A DNA stretch of 64,000 bases from Mycobacterium mantenii (GCF_010731775.1 NZ_AP022590.1:4650001-4714000), one strand, 5' to 3'. Shown: positions 16,811 through 26,112, counted from the stretch's first letter. Numbers and translations: made by a program. Notes: generated from the sequence alone by a model not told the origin.

Positions 16811-17626
16811 GTGGGAAATCTGAACGGCAAAGTCGCCTTCATCACCGGAGCAGCGCGAGGCCAGGGTCGCGCGCATGCGGTCCGGCTCGCGGCGGACGGA
16901 GCGGACATCGTCGCGCTCGACATCTGCCGCGACATTGATACGATCGATTATCCCAACGCCAGCCCCGAGGACCTCGACGAGACGGCCCGACTCGTCGAGA
17001 AAGAGGGCAGACGCATCGTCGCCCGCCAGGCCGACGTCCGCGACGCCGACGCCGTCGAGCAGGTGGCGGCCGACGGACTGGCTGAGTTCGGCCGTCTCGA
17101 CATCGTGATCGCGAACGCCGGCGTCATTCGACTGGGTCCTGGCGGGGATCGACGGCAGACCTTCCGCGACATCATCGACGTCAACCTGATCGGGGTGTGG
17201 AACACCGTGGAGGCCACCAATCGCGCACTGATCGACGGTGGTCGGGGCGGATCGATCGTGTTGACGTCGTCGAGTGCCGGACTGAAGGGCACCGGCACGG
17301 ATCGGGCCGGGGGACAGGCCTACACTGCGGCCAAGCGCGGCCTGGTCGGCCTGATGCAGGTATGGGCGAACGAGTTCGCGCAGTACTCGATCCGCGTCAA
17401 CACCATCCATCCGACCGGTGTTGCCACCGGAATGGTGATGAACGAGACCATGGGCAAGCTGCTGGAGGCTAACGACACCGCGGTCGCCGCGATGCAGAAT
17501 GCGCTGCCCATCCAGATCCTGATGCCCGAGGACATCGCAAATGCGGTGGCGTTCCTGGTGTCCGAGGAGGCGAAGTTCATCACCGGTATCGCCTGGCCGC
17601 TCGACGCCGGCTTCGCCGTCCGCTGA
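16811..17626 (+). CDS. Mycofactocin-type SDR oxidoreductase
   Basis: This 271-residue short-chain dehydrogenase uses a GTG start at 16811 with GAGGAG eight bases upstream. The NAD motif is TGAARGQGRAHA, the active-site Tyr/Lys pair is in AYTAAKRGLVG, and LTSSSAG carries the Ser. It has the family insertion DICRDIDTIDYPNASPEDLDE seen in SDRs that keep their NAD bound and depend on mycofactocin as electron acceptor. It ends the amidohydrolase operon and presumably oxidises a hydroxyl on the same intermediate. No mycofactocin biosynthesis genes are in the window. Confidence 0.9.
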   Translation: MGNLNGKVAFITGAARGQGRAHAVRLAADGADIVALDICRDIDTIDYPNASPEDLDETARLVEKEGRRIVARQADVRDADAVEQVAADGLAEFGRLDIVIANAGVIRLGPGGDRRQTFRDIIDVNLIGVWNTVEATNRALIDGGRGGSIVLTSSSAGLKGTGTDRAGGQAYTAAKRGLVGLMQVWANEFAQYSIRVNTIHPTGVATGMVMNETMGKLLEANDTAVAAMQNALPIQILMPEDIANAVAFLVSEEAKFITGIAWPLDAGFAVR

Positions 17627-17723
17627 CAGTCCCGACGGGTGTCGAGGGCTATTGCGTTCGTCTCACGACATAGTTAACCTAGTTGGATGAGTCACCCTTG
17701 AACTGTAAGGTAAGGCTCTAGAT

Positions 17724-17739
17724 TGACAGTGGACTGTCG
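17724..17739 (+). promoter_or_regulatory. R1 operator, TGACAGT-GG-ACTGTCG
   Basis: It matches the 16-base R1 palindrome TGRCAGTNNACTGYCA at 15 of 16 positions and lies 62 bases before the P450 start. It overlaps a TTGACA hexamer at 17723-17728 that could be a -35 element. Confidence 0.75.
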
Positions 17740-17801
17740 TAATAGTCAGAGCTGCGAGTGCTCGGAGTTCGCGCCCGTTCGGAGCCGCACGGAAGGACGT
17801 C

Positions 17802-19007
17802 ATGATCCAGAAACAGCCCACGGCAACATGTCCCGCGAAGCACATCGACATGAACGCTCCGGACTCGCCCGCGCTGACCCACTTCCACCTACTCGACGAG
17901 TGTCAGGATGAGGCCCGGCCGGTCTTCCGCAACACCGAGGCCGGTATGGATTACTGGGTCTTCACCGACAACTCGGTGATCCTGGACGGACTCCAGCACC
18001 CGGAGCTCTGGTCCAGCAGCGTGATCGTGCCGACGGATCCCGAGCCGCCGTACAAGTGGATTCCGATCATGATCGACCCGCCGGACCACGCCAAGTGGCG
18101 TCAGGTGCTGGCGGAGTACTTCTCCCCTGGGAGAGTCAAGGGCCTGCGCGACTCGCAGCAAAAGTTGGCTGCTGAACTCATCGAGCAAGTCGCAGCCGAT
18201 GGTGAGTGCGATTTCGTGGCGCGGATTTCGAGGGTGTTCCCGTCGACGGTCTTCCTGACCATCATGGGCATGCCGGTGGAGGACCTCGAGAAGTTCCTGG
18301 CCTGGGAAGACATGATCCTGCACCAGAGCGGGGCTGGCGAGGAAGTCAACGCGGCCCGGCTGGAAGGCATGACGCATGTGATGGGCTACTTCTCCGGCCT
18401 GATTCAGCAGCGGCGCGAGAATCGTGACCCGGATGCCGACGACATCGTCAGCAAGGCCATCGACTGGACCATCGACGGCGAACCGATCAACGACCTCGAG
18501 CTGCTCAACTGTCTGTTGCTGTTGTTCATGGCTGGGCTCGACACGGTCTCCAACCAGCTGTCGTACGCGATGCTGCATCTGGCCACCCATCCGGCCGACC
18601 GCACCCGGATTGTCGCCCAACCCGAGCTCATCCCCAAGGCGGTGGAGGAGCTGCTTCGGGTGTACCCGATCGTGCAGACCGCGCGAAAGGCGACCAAGGA
18701 CATGGACTTTCATGGATGCCCGGTCAAGGCGGGCGACATGGCGTCGTTCTCGCTGGCGTTCGCCGGCCGAGACGAATCGGCGTATGACGATGCCCGCACG
18801 GTCAACTTCGACCGCGGCGTCACACGTCACCTGTCCTTCGGCGGCGGCCCGCACCGCTGCCTCGGTTCGCACCTCGCGCGGCAGGAGCTAGCGGTGGTGC
18901 TGGAGGAGTGGCACAAGCGCATTCCGGACTACGAGGTCTCCGGGCAACCCATCGAGCATGGTGGTCAAGTGTTCGGTGTCGATTCACTGAAGCTGACCTG
19001 GTCCTGA
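17802..19007 (+). CDS. Cytochrome P450 (CYP)
   Basis: This 401-residue soluble bacterial P450 has its I-helix oxygen-activation motif in FMAGLDTVSNQ, the K-helix EELLR, and the heme loop HLSFGGGPHRCLGSHLAR with Cys353 as thiolate ligand. It hydroxylates an unknown substrate using ferredoxin and reductase supplied from elsewhere. It is preceded by an R1 operator 26 kb away from the other R1 genes, and is followed nine bases later by a 3-hydroxyisobutyrate-dehydrogenase-like gene and a broken SDR. Its AGLDT motif and FGxGPHRCLG loop resemble those of the P450 at 43016, so the two may be related. Confidence 0.93.
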   Translation: MIQKQPTATCPAKHIDMNAPDSPALTHFHLLDECQDEARPVFRNTEAGMDYWVFTDNSVILDGLQHPELWSSSVIVPTDPEPPYKWIPIMIDPPDHAKWRQVLAEYFSPGRVKGLRDSQQKLAAELIEQVAADGECDFVARISRVFPSTVFLTIMGMPVEDLEKFLAWEDMILHQSGAGEEVNAARLEGMTHVMGYFSGLIQQRRENRDPDADDIVSKAIDWTIDGEPINDLELLNCLLLLFMAGLDTVSNQLSYAMLHLATHPADRTRIVAQPELIPKAVEELLRVYPIVQTARKATKDMDFHGCPVKAGDMASFSLAFAGRDESAYDDARTVNFDRGVTRHLSFGGGPHRCLGSHLARQELAVVLEEWHKRIPDYEVSGQPIEHGGQVFGVDSLKLTWS

Positions 19008-19015
19008 CTAGCGAA

Positions 19016-19846
19016 GTGCCCAACACCGTCGGATTCCTTGGCGCCGGACAACTCGGCGAGCCCATGGTCGAGCGGTTGCTCAGAGCCGGCCATGATGTCC
19101 TGGTCTACGTCAGGCGCGAGGAGGCCCGCCAGCGACTGGAGTCGAAGGGCGCGGCAATGGCCGATTCGGTGGCTGACCTGGCGCGCCGTAGCGACATCCT
19201 CATCGCATGCCTATTCTCGGATGCACAATTGCGGGAAACCGGGCTGGGCGCAGACGGTTTCATCGCCAACGCTAAGCCCGGTGCAGTGTTGGTGTCTCAC
19301 ACGACCGGCTCCCTGTCCACCCTCGAGGCGTTGCGGGACGGTGCTCCCGCGCCGCCGGTCATCCTCGATGCGCCAGTCAGCGGTACCGCGGACGACATCA
19401 ACGCAGGCAGACTCACGGTGCTGATCGGGGGACCGAGTGACGCCGTCGCCGCGGTGACGCCCGTCCTTTGCGCCTATGCCGACCCGGTGGTGGCGACCGG
19501 CGCACTGGGCAGCGCGCTGGCGCTCAAGCTGATCAACAACCTGCTGTTCGCGTCCAACGCCCAACTCCTTGCCGCGGCGACGCAACTGGGAGACCGGTTG
19601 GGCGTCGCACCGGACGTGTTGTTGTCGACGCTGCAGGTGTGCAGCGCCAGGAGTCACGCAGCGGAACAGGCGCACCGCGTCGGCGGGATGGACCGGTTCG
19701 CGGAGTTGGCCGGGCCATTCTTGCGCAAGGACATCGCGGCGTGCCGCGAAGCCGCGGCCGAGGCAGGTGTGGAGCTGGGGCTGCTGGACACCGCAGTACG
19801 CGAGGGTCCGCTGGCGTTGGACCACGCGAGCGCGGGGACACCCTGA
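19016..19846 (+). CDS. NAD(P)-dependent beta-hydroxyacid dehydrogenase (3-hydroxyisobutyrate dehydrogenase family)
   Basis: This 276-residue protein begins at a GTG nine bases after the P450 stop; the upstream in-frame extension lies inside the P450. The Rossmann motif is GFLGAGQLGEPM, the substrate-binding motif is LDAPVSGTADD, and the catalytic Lys lies in ALKLINNLLF. The family oxidises beta-hydroxy acids at the carbon bearing the hydroxyl, so it could act on an alcohol made by the P450. Its stop shares one base with the ATG of the following SDR (TGATG). Confidence 0.87.
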   Translation: MPNTVGFLGAGQLGEPMVERLLRAGHDVLVYVRREEARQRLESKGAAMADSVADLARRSDILIACLFSDAQLRETGLGADGFIANAKPGAVLVSHTTGSLSTLEALRDGAPAPPVILDAPVSGTADDINAGRLTVLIGGPSDAVAAVTPVLCAYADPVVATGALGSALALKLINNLLFASNAQLLAAATQLGDRLGVAPDVLLSTLQVCSARSHAAEQAHRVGGMDRFAELAGPFLRKDIAACREAAAEAGVELGLLDTAVREGPLALDHASAGTP

Positions 19847-20656
19847 TGACGGGTCGACTCGCGGGGAAAGTCGCGTTCATCACCGGCGCCGCCAGGGGAC
19901 AAGGCCGCGCACACGCCGTGCGAAGGGGCCGACATCATTGCCGTCGACCTCGCCGCCCCGCTACCCCAGTCAGTACGTTATCCATCGGCCACCCCCGACG
20001 ACCTCGCCGAGACCGTGGAGATGGTGAAGGCCGCGGGTGGCCGAATCATGGCCACCGCAGCCGATATCCGCGATCTGGAGGCGCTGCGTCGCGCCGTCGA
20101 CGCGGGTGTCGAGGCCTACGGACGACTGGACGTCATTGTGGCCAACGCGGGAATCTGCATGCCGTCACCATGGAACGAGATCACCCCGGAGTCGTTCCGC
20201 GACATCATGGATGTCAACGTCACTGGCACGTGGAACACCGTGATGGCCGGCGCGCAGCGGATCATCGACGGCGGCCGTGGCGGGTCGATCATACTGACCA
20301 GCTCTTATGCCAGGGTGAAGGTACAGCCGTACATGGTGCATTACTCCGCGAGCAAGCATGCCGTGACGGGGATGGCGCGGGCCTTCGCTGCCGAACTGGG
20401 AAAACACGACATCAGGGTCAACAGCGTGCATCCCGGTCCGGTCAACACTCCGATGGGCGGTGGCGACATGATCGCCGCGCTGTTCTCTGCTATCGAGACC
20501 AACCCGACTCTGAACAACATGGGGACCCCGTTTTTGCCGCAATGGGCCTGCGAGCCGGAAGACGTTGCCGCCGCGGTGTGTTGGCTGGCCTCCGACGAGT
20601 CACGCTTCGTCACAGCCACCCGGTTGTCGGTCGACCAGGGCATGGCGCAGTTCTAA
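19846..20656 (+). pseudogene. Mycofactocin-type SDR disrupted by an 11-base deletion
   Basis: The gene starts correctly (MTGRLAGKVAFITGAARGQG) and then loses its frame after AHAV, at about 19920-19924. The correct protein resumes in another frame as EGADIIAVDLAAPLP and runs to the stop at 20656, including YSASKHAVTGMARAF. Comparison with the intact paralogue at 16811 predicts R-L-A-X-E at the join; the bases present are 11 short, and the frame change (1 to 2) fits a deletion of 11. A shorter product from the internal ATG at 20015 would lack the NAD motif. Either a real inactivation or an assembly error is possible. Confidence 0.85.
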
Positions 20657-20680
20657 CGCTGATTCCCTCGTGCCAGTCCG

Positions 20681-21766
20681 TCACATCTGGTCGAGATACC
20701 GCTCGACCAGCGCGACTGACGTCTGCGGATAGCTACGAGCCGTGGCGGCATCGAGTCCGTCGCGCACCAAAAGCCGGGCGAGTCGGTTGTTGATCAGCGA
20801 CAAGACGAACGCGGCCAGCAGTTGGTAGTAGACGATGTCGCCGGTCAAGGTCCCGCCGAATTGCACATAGCGCCTGACGGTTTCGCCGTCATCGGGTACA
20901 CCGGGCAGGCGAGTGAATCCCAGTGCTTCACAGAGGAAACGTTCGAACATCAGCCACCAACCGAGGTCGATGTCCGGTGGACCAGTGCCTGCGATCTCCC
21001 AGTCAAACAATGCGACCACCGACAAGTCCTCGCCGAAACACATGTTTCCGACGCGGGCGTCGCCCCACACCACCGTCTCGGCATCGTTGTCGGGTGCCGA
21101 TTCGAGGAGCACCCGTAGAGCCCGAGCGAGTACACCCGCACCGACAATCAGATCGCTGCGACACCACTCGTACCACTCGCTGAGTTTGTCGAGGTAGCGC
21201 TGCAACGCCGTACGGGCGGGGTCGGCGTCGCCGCGAAGGAAACACAACGTGTCAGAGTCGTTGACGCGGTGCACGTCGACCAGCGCGCGTAGCCCGTTGT
21301 CGCACAACAGCCCCCGATCGGCAGCGGACAGATCGACGGTCCAACCCCGCTTGTGCCAACTCGGAACGTCCGACGGTGTGCGCCCCCGTACTCGGCGCAT
21401 TACATAGAACGGCGACCCGAGAACAGCGGCGTCACGTTCGATGCCGACAACCTCGGGAACTGGAATGCCTTGTGCACCAAGTCGTTGCATTACTTCGGCT
21501 TGTCGCGGCGCGTCGGGCACGGTGAACAACTGGTGGTCGTCGGCCTGTGCGCGTAGCACGAGATCCTCAGCACGGCGCAGGCCGGCGTCGTCGACCCAGG
21601 CGGCGCTGAAGAACGCAGTCCTGCCCGAGTACCCGGCCGGCGGTGCACTGAATTCCGAGATGTCGAAGGCTGTCGCACCGGCCGGGGCCAGCCGCGGCGG
21701 CAGCCATGACAGCAGTACTTCGCCCACCCGGTCGCCCACGTTGCCGCGTGCGGATGTATACGCCAT
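20681..21766 (-). CDS. Phosphotransferase family protein (aminoglycoside-phosphotransferase fold)
   Basis: This 361-residue kinase-like protein carries a Brenner-type motif VVWGDARVGNMCF (His of HGD replaced by Trp) and the metal-binding FDWEIAGTGPPDIDLGWW. Such proteins are common next to fadE genes in mycobacteria and may phosphorylate hydroxylated acyl-CoA or other small alcohols; the true substrates are largely unknown. The ATG at 21766 has AAAGGA upstream, which favours it over the ATG five codons earlier. It is divergent from the F420-type gene with only 44 bases between them, which contain an R2-like site. Confidence 0.85.
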   Translation of the reverse strand: MAYTSARGNVGDRVGEVLLSWLPPRLAPAGATAFDISEFSAPPAGYSGRTAFFSAAWVDDAGLRRAEDLVLRAQADDHQLFTVPDAPRQAEVMQRLGAQGIPVPEVVGIERDAAVLGSPFYVMRRVRGRTPSDVPSWHKRGWTVDLSAADRGLLCDNGLRALVDVHRVNDSDTLCFLRGDADPARTALQRYLDKLSEWYEWCRSDLIVGAGVLARALRVLLESAPDNDAETVVWGDARVGNMCFGEDLSVVALFDWEIAGTGPPDIDLGWWLMFERFLCEALGFTRLPGVPDDGETVRRYVQFGGTLTGDIVYYQLLAAFVLSLINNRLARLLVRDGLDAATARSYPQTSVALVERYLDQM

Positions 21767-21784
21767 CGGCGTCCTTTCCAAAAC

Positions 21785-21803
21785 TGAACACTACTGTCAG
21801 AAT
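21785..21803 (+). promoter_or_regulatory. R2-family site, TGAACACTACTGTCAGAAT
   Basis: This 19-base stretch lies between divergent phosphotransferase and F420 genes. It matches the reverse complement of 35441-35459 at 16 of 19 positions, which also lies between divergent genes. The TGTCAGA part is shared with the site at 2839. Confidence 0.5.
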
Positions 21804-21810
21804 AACGTTC

Positions 21811-22866
21811 ATGGAGGACAGGCGGTTGGGCAGTCCGGCGCTCGGGGCCTACGTGCTTCCCGGACGCGTCACCGATCCCGGCGCCGTGGTCGGTCAGGCG
21901 AAGGCTGCCGAGCGCCTCGGTCTGCGCACGATATGGCTCAGCGAGCGGTGGGGAACCAAAGACCTCGGCGTGATCGTCGGCGCGGTCAGCCAGGTCACGT
22001 CGGAAGTCCGAATCGCCGCGGGCATAACGCATTTCCAGTCGCGCCATCCTGCACTACTGGCATCGCTGGCGATGACGGCGCAGGCGCTGTCCGGGGGGCG
22101 GTTTGTCCTTGGGGTTGGCCGCTCGGTGGACGCCATGTGGAAGGCTGTCGGGTTACCGACGTCCACTAATGCTTCGATCGTCGACCACGCCGACATCTTT
22201 CGGCGCTTGTGCCGCGGGGAGAAGGTGCGCTACGACGGGCCCGCGGGCACCTTTCCGTCGTTGCGGCTCAACGACTTACCTGATCAGCCGGTGCCGCCGG
22301 TCGTGTTCGCAGCGATCGGGCCGAAGGGCTTGCAGCTCGCGGGTCGTCACTTCGACGGCGTGCTGCTGCATCCATTCCTGACGCCTGCCGCCGTGCAACG
22401 GTCGGTGAGTGTTGTGCGCGATGCCGAGCGCTTGGCCGGCCGGCCGGCCGGCAGCGTAAGAATTTACGTCACCGTGGTGGTGGCTTGCGAGCTTCCTCCC
22501 GAGGAAGAGCTCGCGGTGGTCGGAGCGCGAGCGGTGACTTACTACCAGATCCCGGGCTTCGGAGAGCGATTGGCTGCCGCCAATGGGTGGGACCCGGAGC
22601 CGTTGACACGGTTACGATCCCATCCGCTGCTCAACGGGATCAAAGGCTCGGCCGATTCCGTCCTCACCCGCGAGCAACTCGTCGAGGTCGCGGCGGTGTT
22701 GCCTGCGGCATGGACCGGTGAGGCGGCGGCGACCGGGTCGGCGTTTACCTGCGGCCAGGTATTCCGTCGCTACCGACACGCGGGGGCGGACGAGCTGGTG
22801 TTGCACGGGAGCACACCCGACCGCCTCGGCCCCGTATTCGCGCAGCCAGCTGATCAGGCTAGCTGA
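21811..22866 (+). CDS. F420-dependent luciferase-like monooxygenase-fold oxidoreductase
   Basis: This 351-residue TIM-barrel protein is of the bacterial luciferase/F420 group: AAERLGLRTIWLSERW, RIAAGITHFQSRHPALLA and LSGGRFVLGVGRS are the typical beta-strand segments. Members use reduced F420 or FMN to reduce or oxygenate substrates. The ATG at 21811 directly follows the R2-like site with little space for a ribosome-binding site, so the mRNA may be leaderless. The ATG further upstream lies in the divergent gene and is rejected. The substrate is unknown. Confidence 0.87.
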   Translation: MEDRRLGSPALGAYVLPGRVTDPGAVVGQAKAAERLGLRTIWLSERWGTKDLGVIVGAVSQVTSEVRIAAGITHFQSRHPALLASLAMTAQALSGGRFVLGVGRSVDAMWKAVGLPTSTNASIVDHADIFRRLCRGEKVRYDGPAGTFPSLRLNDLPDQPVPPVVFAAIGPKGLQLAGRHFDGVLLHPFLTPAAVQRSVSVVRDAERLAGRPAGSVRIYVTVVVACELPPEEELAVVGARAVTYYQIPGFGERLAAANGWDPEPLTRLRSHPLLNGIKGSADSVLTREQLVEVAAVLPAAWTGEAAATGSAFTCGQVFRRYRHAGADELVLHGSTPDRLGPVFAQPADQAS

Positions 22867-22907
22867 AAACAGTTAAATATTGAGCGGATTAGTCCTAGGA
22901 TTCGGCC

Positions 22908-23627
22908 ATGGATCTGAAACTCCAACGCATCGCCGTGTGGGGCGGAATCGTGATGCTCGCCCTGTTCTTCGTGTTCTTCATGCTGATCGGCAAGCTCATT
23001 CCGCCGCTGTCACCGACGGCGAGCGCACGAGACATTGCCGACTTCCTGGTTGCGAACAGGCTGCGGGTACGGGTGGGCCTCGCGTTCAGCCTGCTCGCAG
23101 CCTGTGTCGCGTTGCCGTTCCTGGCCACGATCTGTCTGCGGGTGCGACGGGTCGAGGGCAAGTGGGGCGTGCTGTCGGTGACCCAGATCTTCGCCGGGGT
23201 CATCTTCGTGCCGGGCTTTCTCTTCCCGATGATGGTGCTGGCCGCAGCCGCGTTCCGTCCCGAACACCGCGATCCCGGAATCACCCAGGCGCTCAACGAC
23301 GTCTTCTGGTTGATGTTCGTCGGGATCGTCGGGACTCTGGTGGTGCAGGCTCTGGTGCTCACGACGGCGTCGTTCGTCGACCGAACGGATCCGCCGACGT
23401 TCCCGCGGTGGTTCGGCTATCTCAACGCGTGGTACGCGTTGCTTGCGCTGCCCGGCGGCGCGGTGATGATCTTTAACGAAGGCCCGCTCGCGTGGAACGG
23501 TGTGTTCGCCTTTTGGATTCCACTGGTGGCGTTCAGCGTTTGGATGATCGCGGTGACCGCGGTGATGCTCCGCTCGATCGGCGCGGAGCAGGCGGCCGGC
23601 CGGCCGCTGGTGACCGCGGCGTCGTGA
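22908..23627 (+). CDS. Integral membrane protein, function unknown
   Basis: This 239-residue protein has about six or seven hydrophobic segments (for example IVMLALFFVFFMLIGKLI, GLAFSLLAACVALPFLATI, VFAFWIPLVAFSVWMIAV). It has no recognisable catalytic motif. It heads a tight operon: its stop overlaps the GTG of the oxidase-subunit-III-like gene, and subunit IV-like and acyl-CoA-ligase genes follow. A membrane anchor or transport role for the same substrate is possible but unproven. Confidence 0.78.
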   Translation: MDLKLQRIAVWGGIVMLALFFVFFMLIGKLIPPLSPTASARDIADFLVANRLRVRVGLAFSLLAACVALPFLATICLRVRRVEGKWGVLSVTQIFAGVIFVPGFLFPMMVLAAAAFRPEHRDPGITQALNDVFWLMFVGIVGTLVVQALVLTTASFVDRTDPPTFPRWFGYLNAWYALLALPGGAVMIFNEGPLAWNGVFAFWIPLVAFSVWMIAVTAVMLRSIGAEQAAGRPLVTAAS

Positions 23628-24211
23628 CGGTCTGTGCTTCGACCGCGCAGATCGCGGCGCGTCGGGTTCCGGGCGAAAACGGCACCTGGGTCTTCCTGTT
23701 CGGCGACATGCTCGTCTTCGGCACGTTCTTCGCCACCTTCATGGTCGAGCGGGCCAAGGCGCCCGAGATCTTCGACGTCTCGCGAAAGACACTGCACATC
23801 GGCGTCGGGTTGACGAACACTGTGGTACTGCTGACCAGTTCGCTGTTCGTGGTCGTCGCCCTGGGCGGGCTCCGGTCAGGAGCCCGCCACATCGCGCGCT
23901 CGGCCGTATTGGCGGCAATGGTATGTGGCGCATTGTTCGTATTTCTGAAGGTGTTCGAGTATCACTCGCTGGCCGCGCACGGGCACGGCGTCGGGGCCAA
24001 CCACTTCTACCTGTACTACTTCATCCTCACCGGCGTGCACTTGTTCCATGTCTGTGTTGGTATGGCGGTGCTGGCGTTCTTGCTCACCCAGGCCCGTCGG
24101 CACGACATCGGTGAAACCCGGATGGCGGTGGTGGAGGGCGGCACCTGTTTCTGGCATCTCGTCGATCTGTTGTGGATAGTGCTGTTCCCGTTGCTCTACC
24201 TGGTGGCCTGA
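23624..24211 (+). CDS. Heme-copper oxidase subunit III family protein (NorE/CoxC-like)
   Basis: This 195-residue membrane protein starts at the GTG overlapping the previous stop (GTGA). It has about five transmembrane helices and the family's conserved ends: ENGTWVFLFGDMLVFGTFF near the N-terminus and CFWHLVDLLWIVLFPLLYLV at the C-terminus, with LTGVHLFHVCVGM between. No subunit I or II is nearby, so it is not part of a local terminal oxidase. Short proteins of this kind (NorE) accompany nitric-oxide reductases or appear alone. Confidence 0.87.
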   Translation: MTVCASTAQIAARRVPGENGTWVFLFGDMLVFGTFFATFMVERAKAPEIFDVSRKTLHIGVGLTNTVVLLTSSLFVVVALGGLRSGARHIARSAVLAAMVCGALFVFLKVFEYHSLAAHGHGVGANHFYLYYFILTGVHLFHVCVGMAVLAFLLTQARRHDIGETRMAVVEGGTCFWHLVDLLWIVLFPLLYLVA

Positions 24212-24489
24212 TGTCGGGACCCTCGACCTTTGGATTCGCGCGGGGCCGCGCCGGCGTGTCGTGGCTGATGCTGATCGCCGCAACACTGCTGTCCTACGTC
24301 CTTGGGGCCGACCATGGTATCGGATCGGTGATGGCGATTGGGGTCCTCGGGATTGCCGCGTTCAAGATCAGGCTGGTCGGGCTTGATTTCATGGAACTTC
24401 GCAACGCGCCAGTACCTTTGCGGGTAGCGTTCGAAAGTTATTGCCTCGTGCTGTGGGCAGTGCTGTCCGGGCTGTATCTCTTCCTCTGA
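24211..24489 (+). CDS. Prokaryotic cytochrome c oxidase subunit IV-like membrane protein
   Basis: This 92-residue protein has three hydrophobic helices (GVSWLMLIAATLLSYVLG, SVMAIGVLGIAAFKIRLVG, YCLVLWAVLSGLYLFL). The middle segment with IAAFKIRLVGLDFMELRNAP is the subunit IV (NorF-like) signature. Its ATG shares one base with the previous stop, and its own stop shares one base with the ligase ATG. It almost certainly works with the subunit III-like protein. Confidence 0.83.
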   Translation: MSGPSTFGFARGRAGVSWLMLIAATLLSYVLGADHGIGSVMAIGVLGIAAFKIRLVGLDFMELRNAPVPLRVAFESYCLVLWAVLSGLYLFL

Positions 24490-26090
24490 TGTCGTCACAC
24501 CACAAGCACCTCCGCGACACGTGGCGTCGCGACGGTTGGCACTCGGACCGTACCTGTTTGGACGCGTTGGAAGCCGCCGCGGCCGAACACAGCAGCGCGA
24601 CATTGACTTTCGTAACCGACGATTCAGTGCGCAGCCCGACGGTGGGCGAAATCCGTGATCAGGCCTTGGTCGTGGCGGCCTCGCTGCAGCGGCTCGGGGT
24701 GCGCGCCGGCGACGCGGTCGCAGTTCAGCTGACCAATCGCGTCGAGTGTGCGATTGCGTATCAAGCAGTGTTGTTGTGCGGCGCGGTGCTGGTGCCGATC
24801 GTGCACATCTACGGTGTACGCGAGGTGACCTTCATCCTGAGTCAGTCCCGCGCCCGGGTCTTGATCATGCCCGAGCGGCATGGATCGACCGTTTACAGCG
24901 AACGGCTGCAAGAGCTTTCGCGCGTCGATTCGCTACGGCAAGTCGTCATGCTGGACGCCCAGCCCGGCAAGGGCTATCGCGCGTGGTCGCAACTTGACAC
25001 CTGCGTCGCGAAGTATCGGTGCCCCGCGGTGGACGCCGACGATGTGTGCCTACTGCTTTACACGTCCGGCACCACGTCTGCGCCCAAAGGCGTGCAGCAC
25101 AGCCACAACACGGTTTTGGCTGAGCAAAAGACCATGCCGGCGCTGCTGGGCGGTAGACCCGACGACGTGCACCTGGTGACCTTTCCGCCCGGCCACATCG
25201 CAGGCGTCGGATCGATGCTGCGGCCGTTGCTGAGCGGTGCCCGGACTGTCTTCACCGATGGCTGGGACCCGGCCCGGGCGGTCGAGATGGTGCACCGTTT
25301 CGGTGTGACCTGCACCGCAGGCACACCGTTTCACCTCGAGGGCATCTTGGACCTGGGTGACACCGGGGACAAGCTGACAAGTCTGCGTGAGTTTCTGGTC
25401 GGTGCCGCACCGGTCGCCGAGCAGATCGGCCGCCGCGCCGCGCAAGCCGGGATCAGCACCTTCCGCAGTTTCGGCGCTACCGAACACCCCACTGTCACCG
25501 GTGAACACGACGGTGAGCCGGAGTGGGCCCGTGTGACCACCGACGGAAAACCGCTGCCCGGCTCTGCGGTCCGCATCCTCGGGACCGACGGCGCAGACTG
25601 CCCGCCGGGCGTCGACGGCGAGGTCGTCGTGCGCGGTCCCGATCAATTCATCGGTTACCAGGATCCCGCGCTGAACGCTGAGGCGTTCACTGACGACGGT
25701 TGGTTCCGCACCGGCGATCTCGGGCAACTCGATGCCCAAGGCAGATTGACCATCACCGACCGGATCAAGGACGTCGTCATCCGTGGTGGTGAGACCATCT
25801 CCTCGGGTCAGGTCGAAGTGGTCCTCAACGCGCATCCCGCGGTCGCCGACGGCGTCGCCGTCGCGGCGCCGGATTCGCGTTACGGCGAAGTGGTCGCCGC
25901 GGTGGTGATCCTCAAACCGGGGTGCGTGCTCGACCTCGACGGCCTGCGCGCCCACTTTGCCGCATCGGGATTGGCCAGGCAGAAGACCCCAGAACGTCTC
26001 GCCATCGTCGACGAGCTACCCCGCACGCCGCTGGGCAAGGTGCGCAAAGCCCAATTGCGCACTGACCACTTCGGTGCCGGCGGCGGTTGA
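24489..26090 (+). CDS. Acyl-CoA ligase (AMP-forming, FadD-like)
   Basis: This 533-residue adenylate-forming ligase has the P-loop LLYTSGTTSAPKGVQHS, then FRSFGATEHP, GWFRTGDLGQLD, DRIKDVVIRGGETISS, and a canonical C-terminal catalytic loop TPLGKVRKAQL with the Lys. The start is the ATG that overlaps the preceding stop (TGATG); the longer frame from 24441 lies inside the subunit IV gene. It resembles cyclohexanecarboxylate or medium-chain acyl-CoA ligases in general form, but its substrate cannot be told from sequence. It converges on the SnoaL gene. Confidence 0.9.
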   Translation: MSSHHKHLRDTWRRDGWHSDRTCLDALEAAAAEHSSATLTFVTDDSVRSPTVGEIRDQALVVAASLQRLGVRAGDAVAVQLTNRVECAIAYQAVLLCGAVLVPIVHIYGVREVTFILSQSRARVLIMPERHGSTVYSERLQELSRVDSLRQVVMLDAQPGKGYRAWSQLDTCVAKYRCPAVDADDVCLLLYTSGTTSAPKGVQHSHNTVLAEQKTMPALLGGRPDDVHLVTFPPGHIAGVGSMLRPLLSGARTVFTDGWDPARAVEMVHRFGVTCTAGTPFHLEGILDLGDTGDKLTSLREFLVGAAPVAEQIGRRAAQAGISTFRSFGATEHPTVTGEHDGEPEWARVTTDGKPLPGSAVRILGTDGADCPPGVDGEVVVRGPDQFIGYQDPALNAEAFTDDGWFRTGDLGQLDAQGRLTITDRIKDVVIRGGETISSGQVEVVLNAHPAVADGVAVAAPDSRYGEVVAAVVILKPGCVLDLDGLRAHFAASGLARQKTPERLAIVDELPRTPLGKVRKAQLRTDHFGAGGG

Positions 26091-26112
26091 AGCATCGACC
26101 GCAACAACAGGG

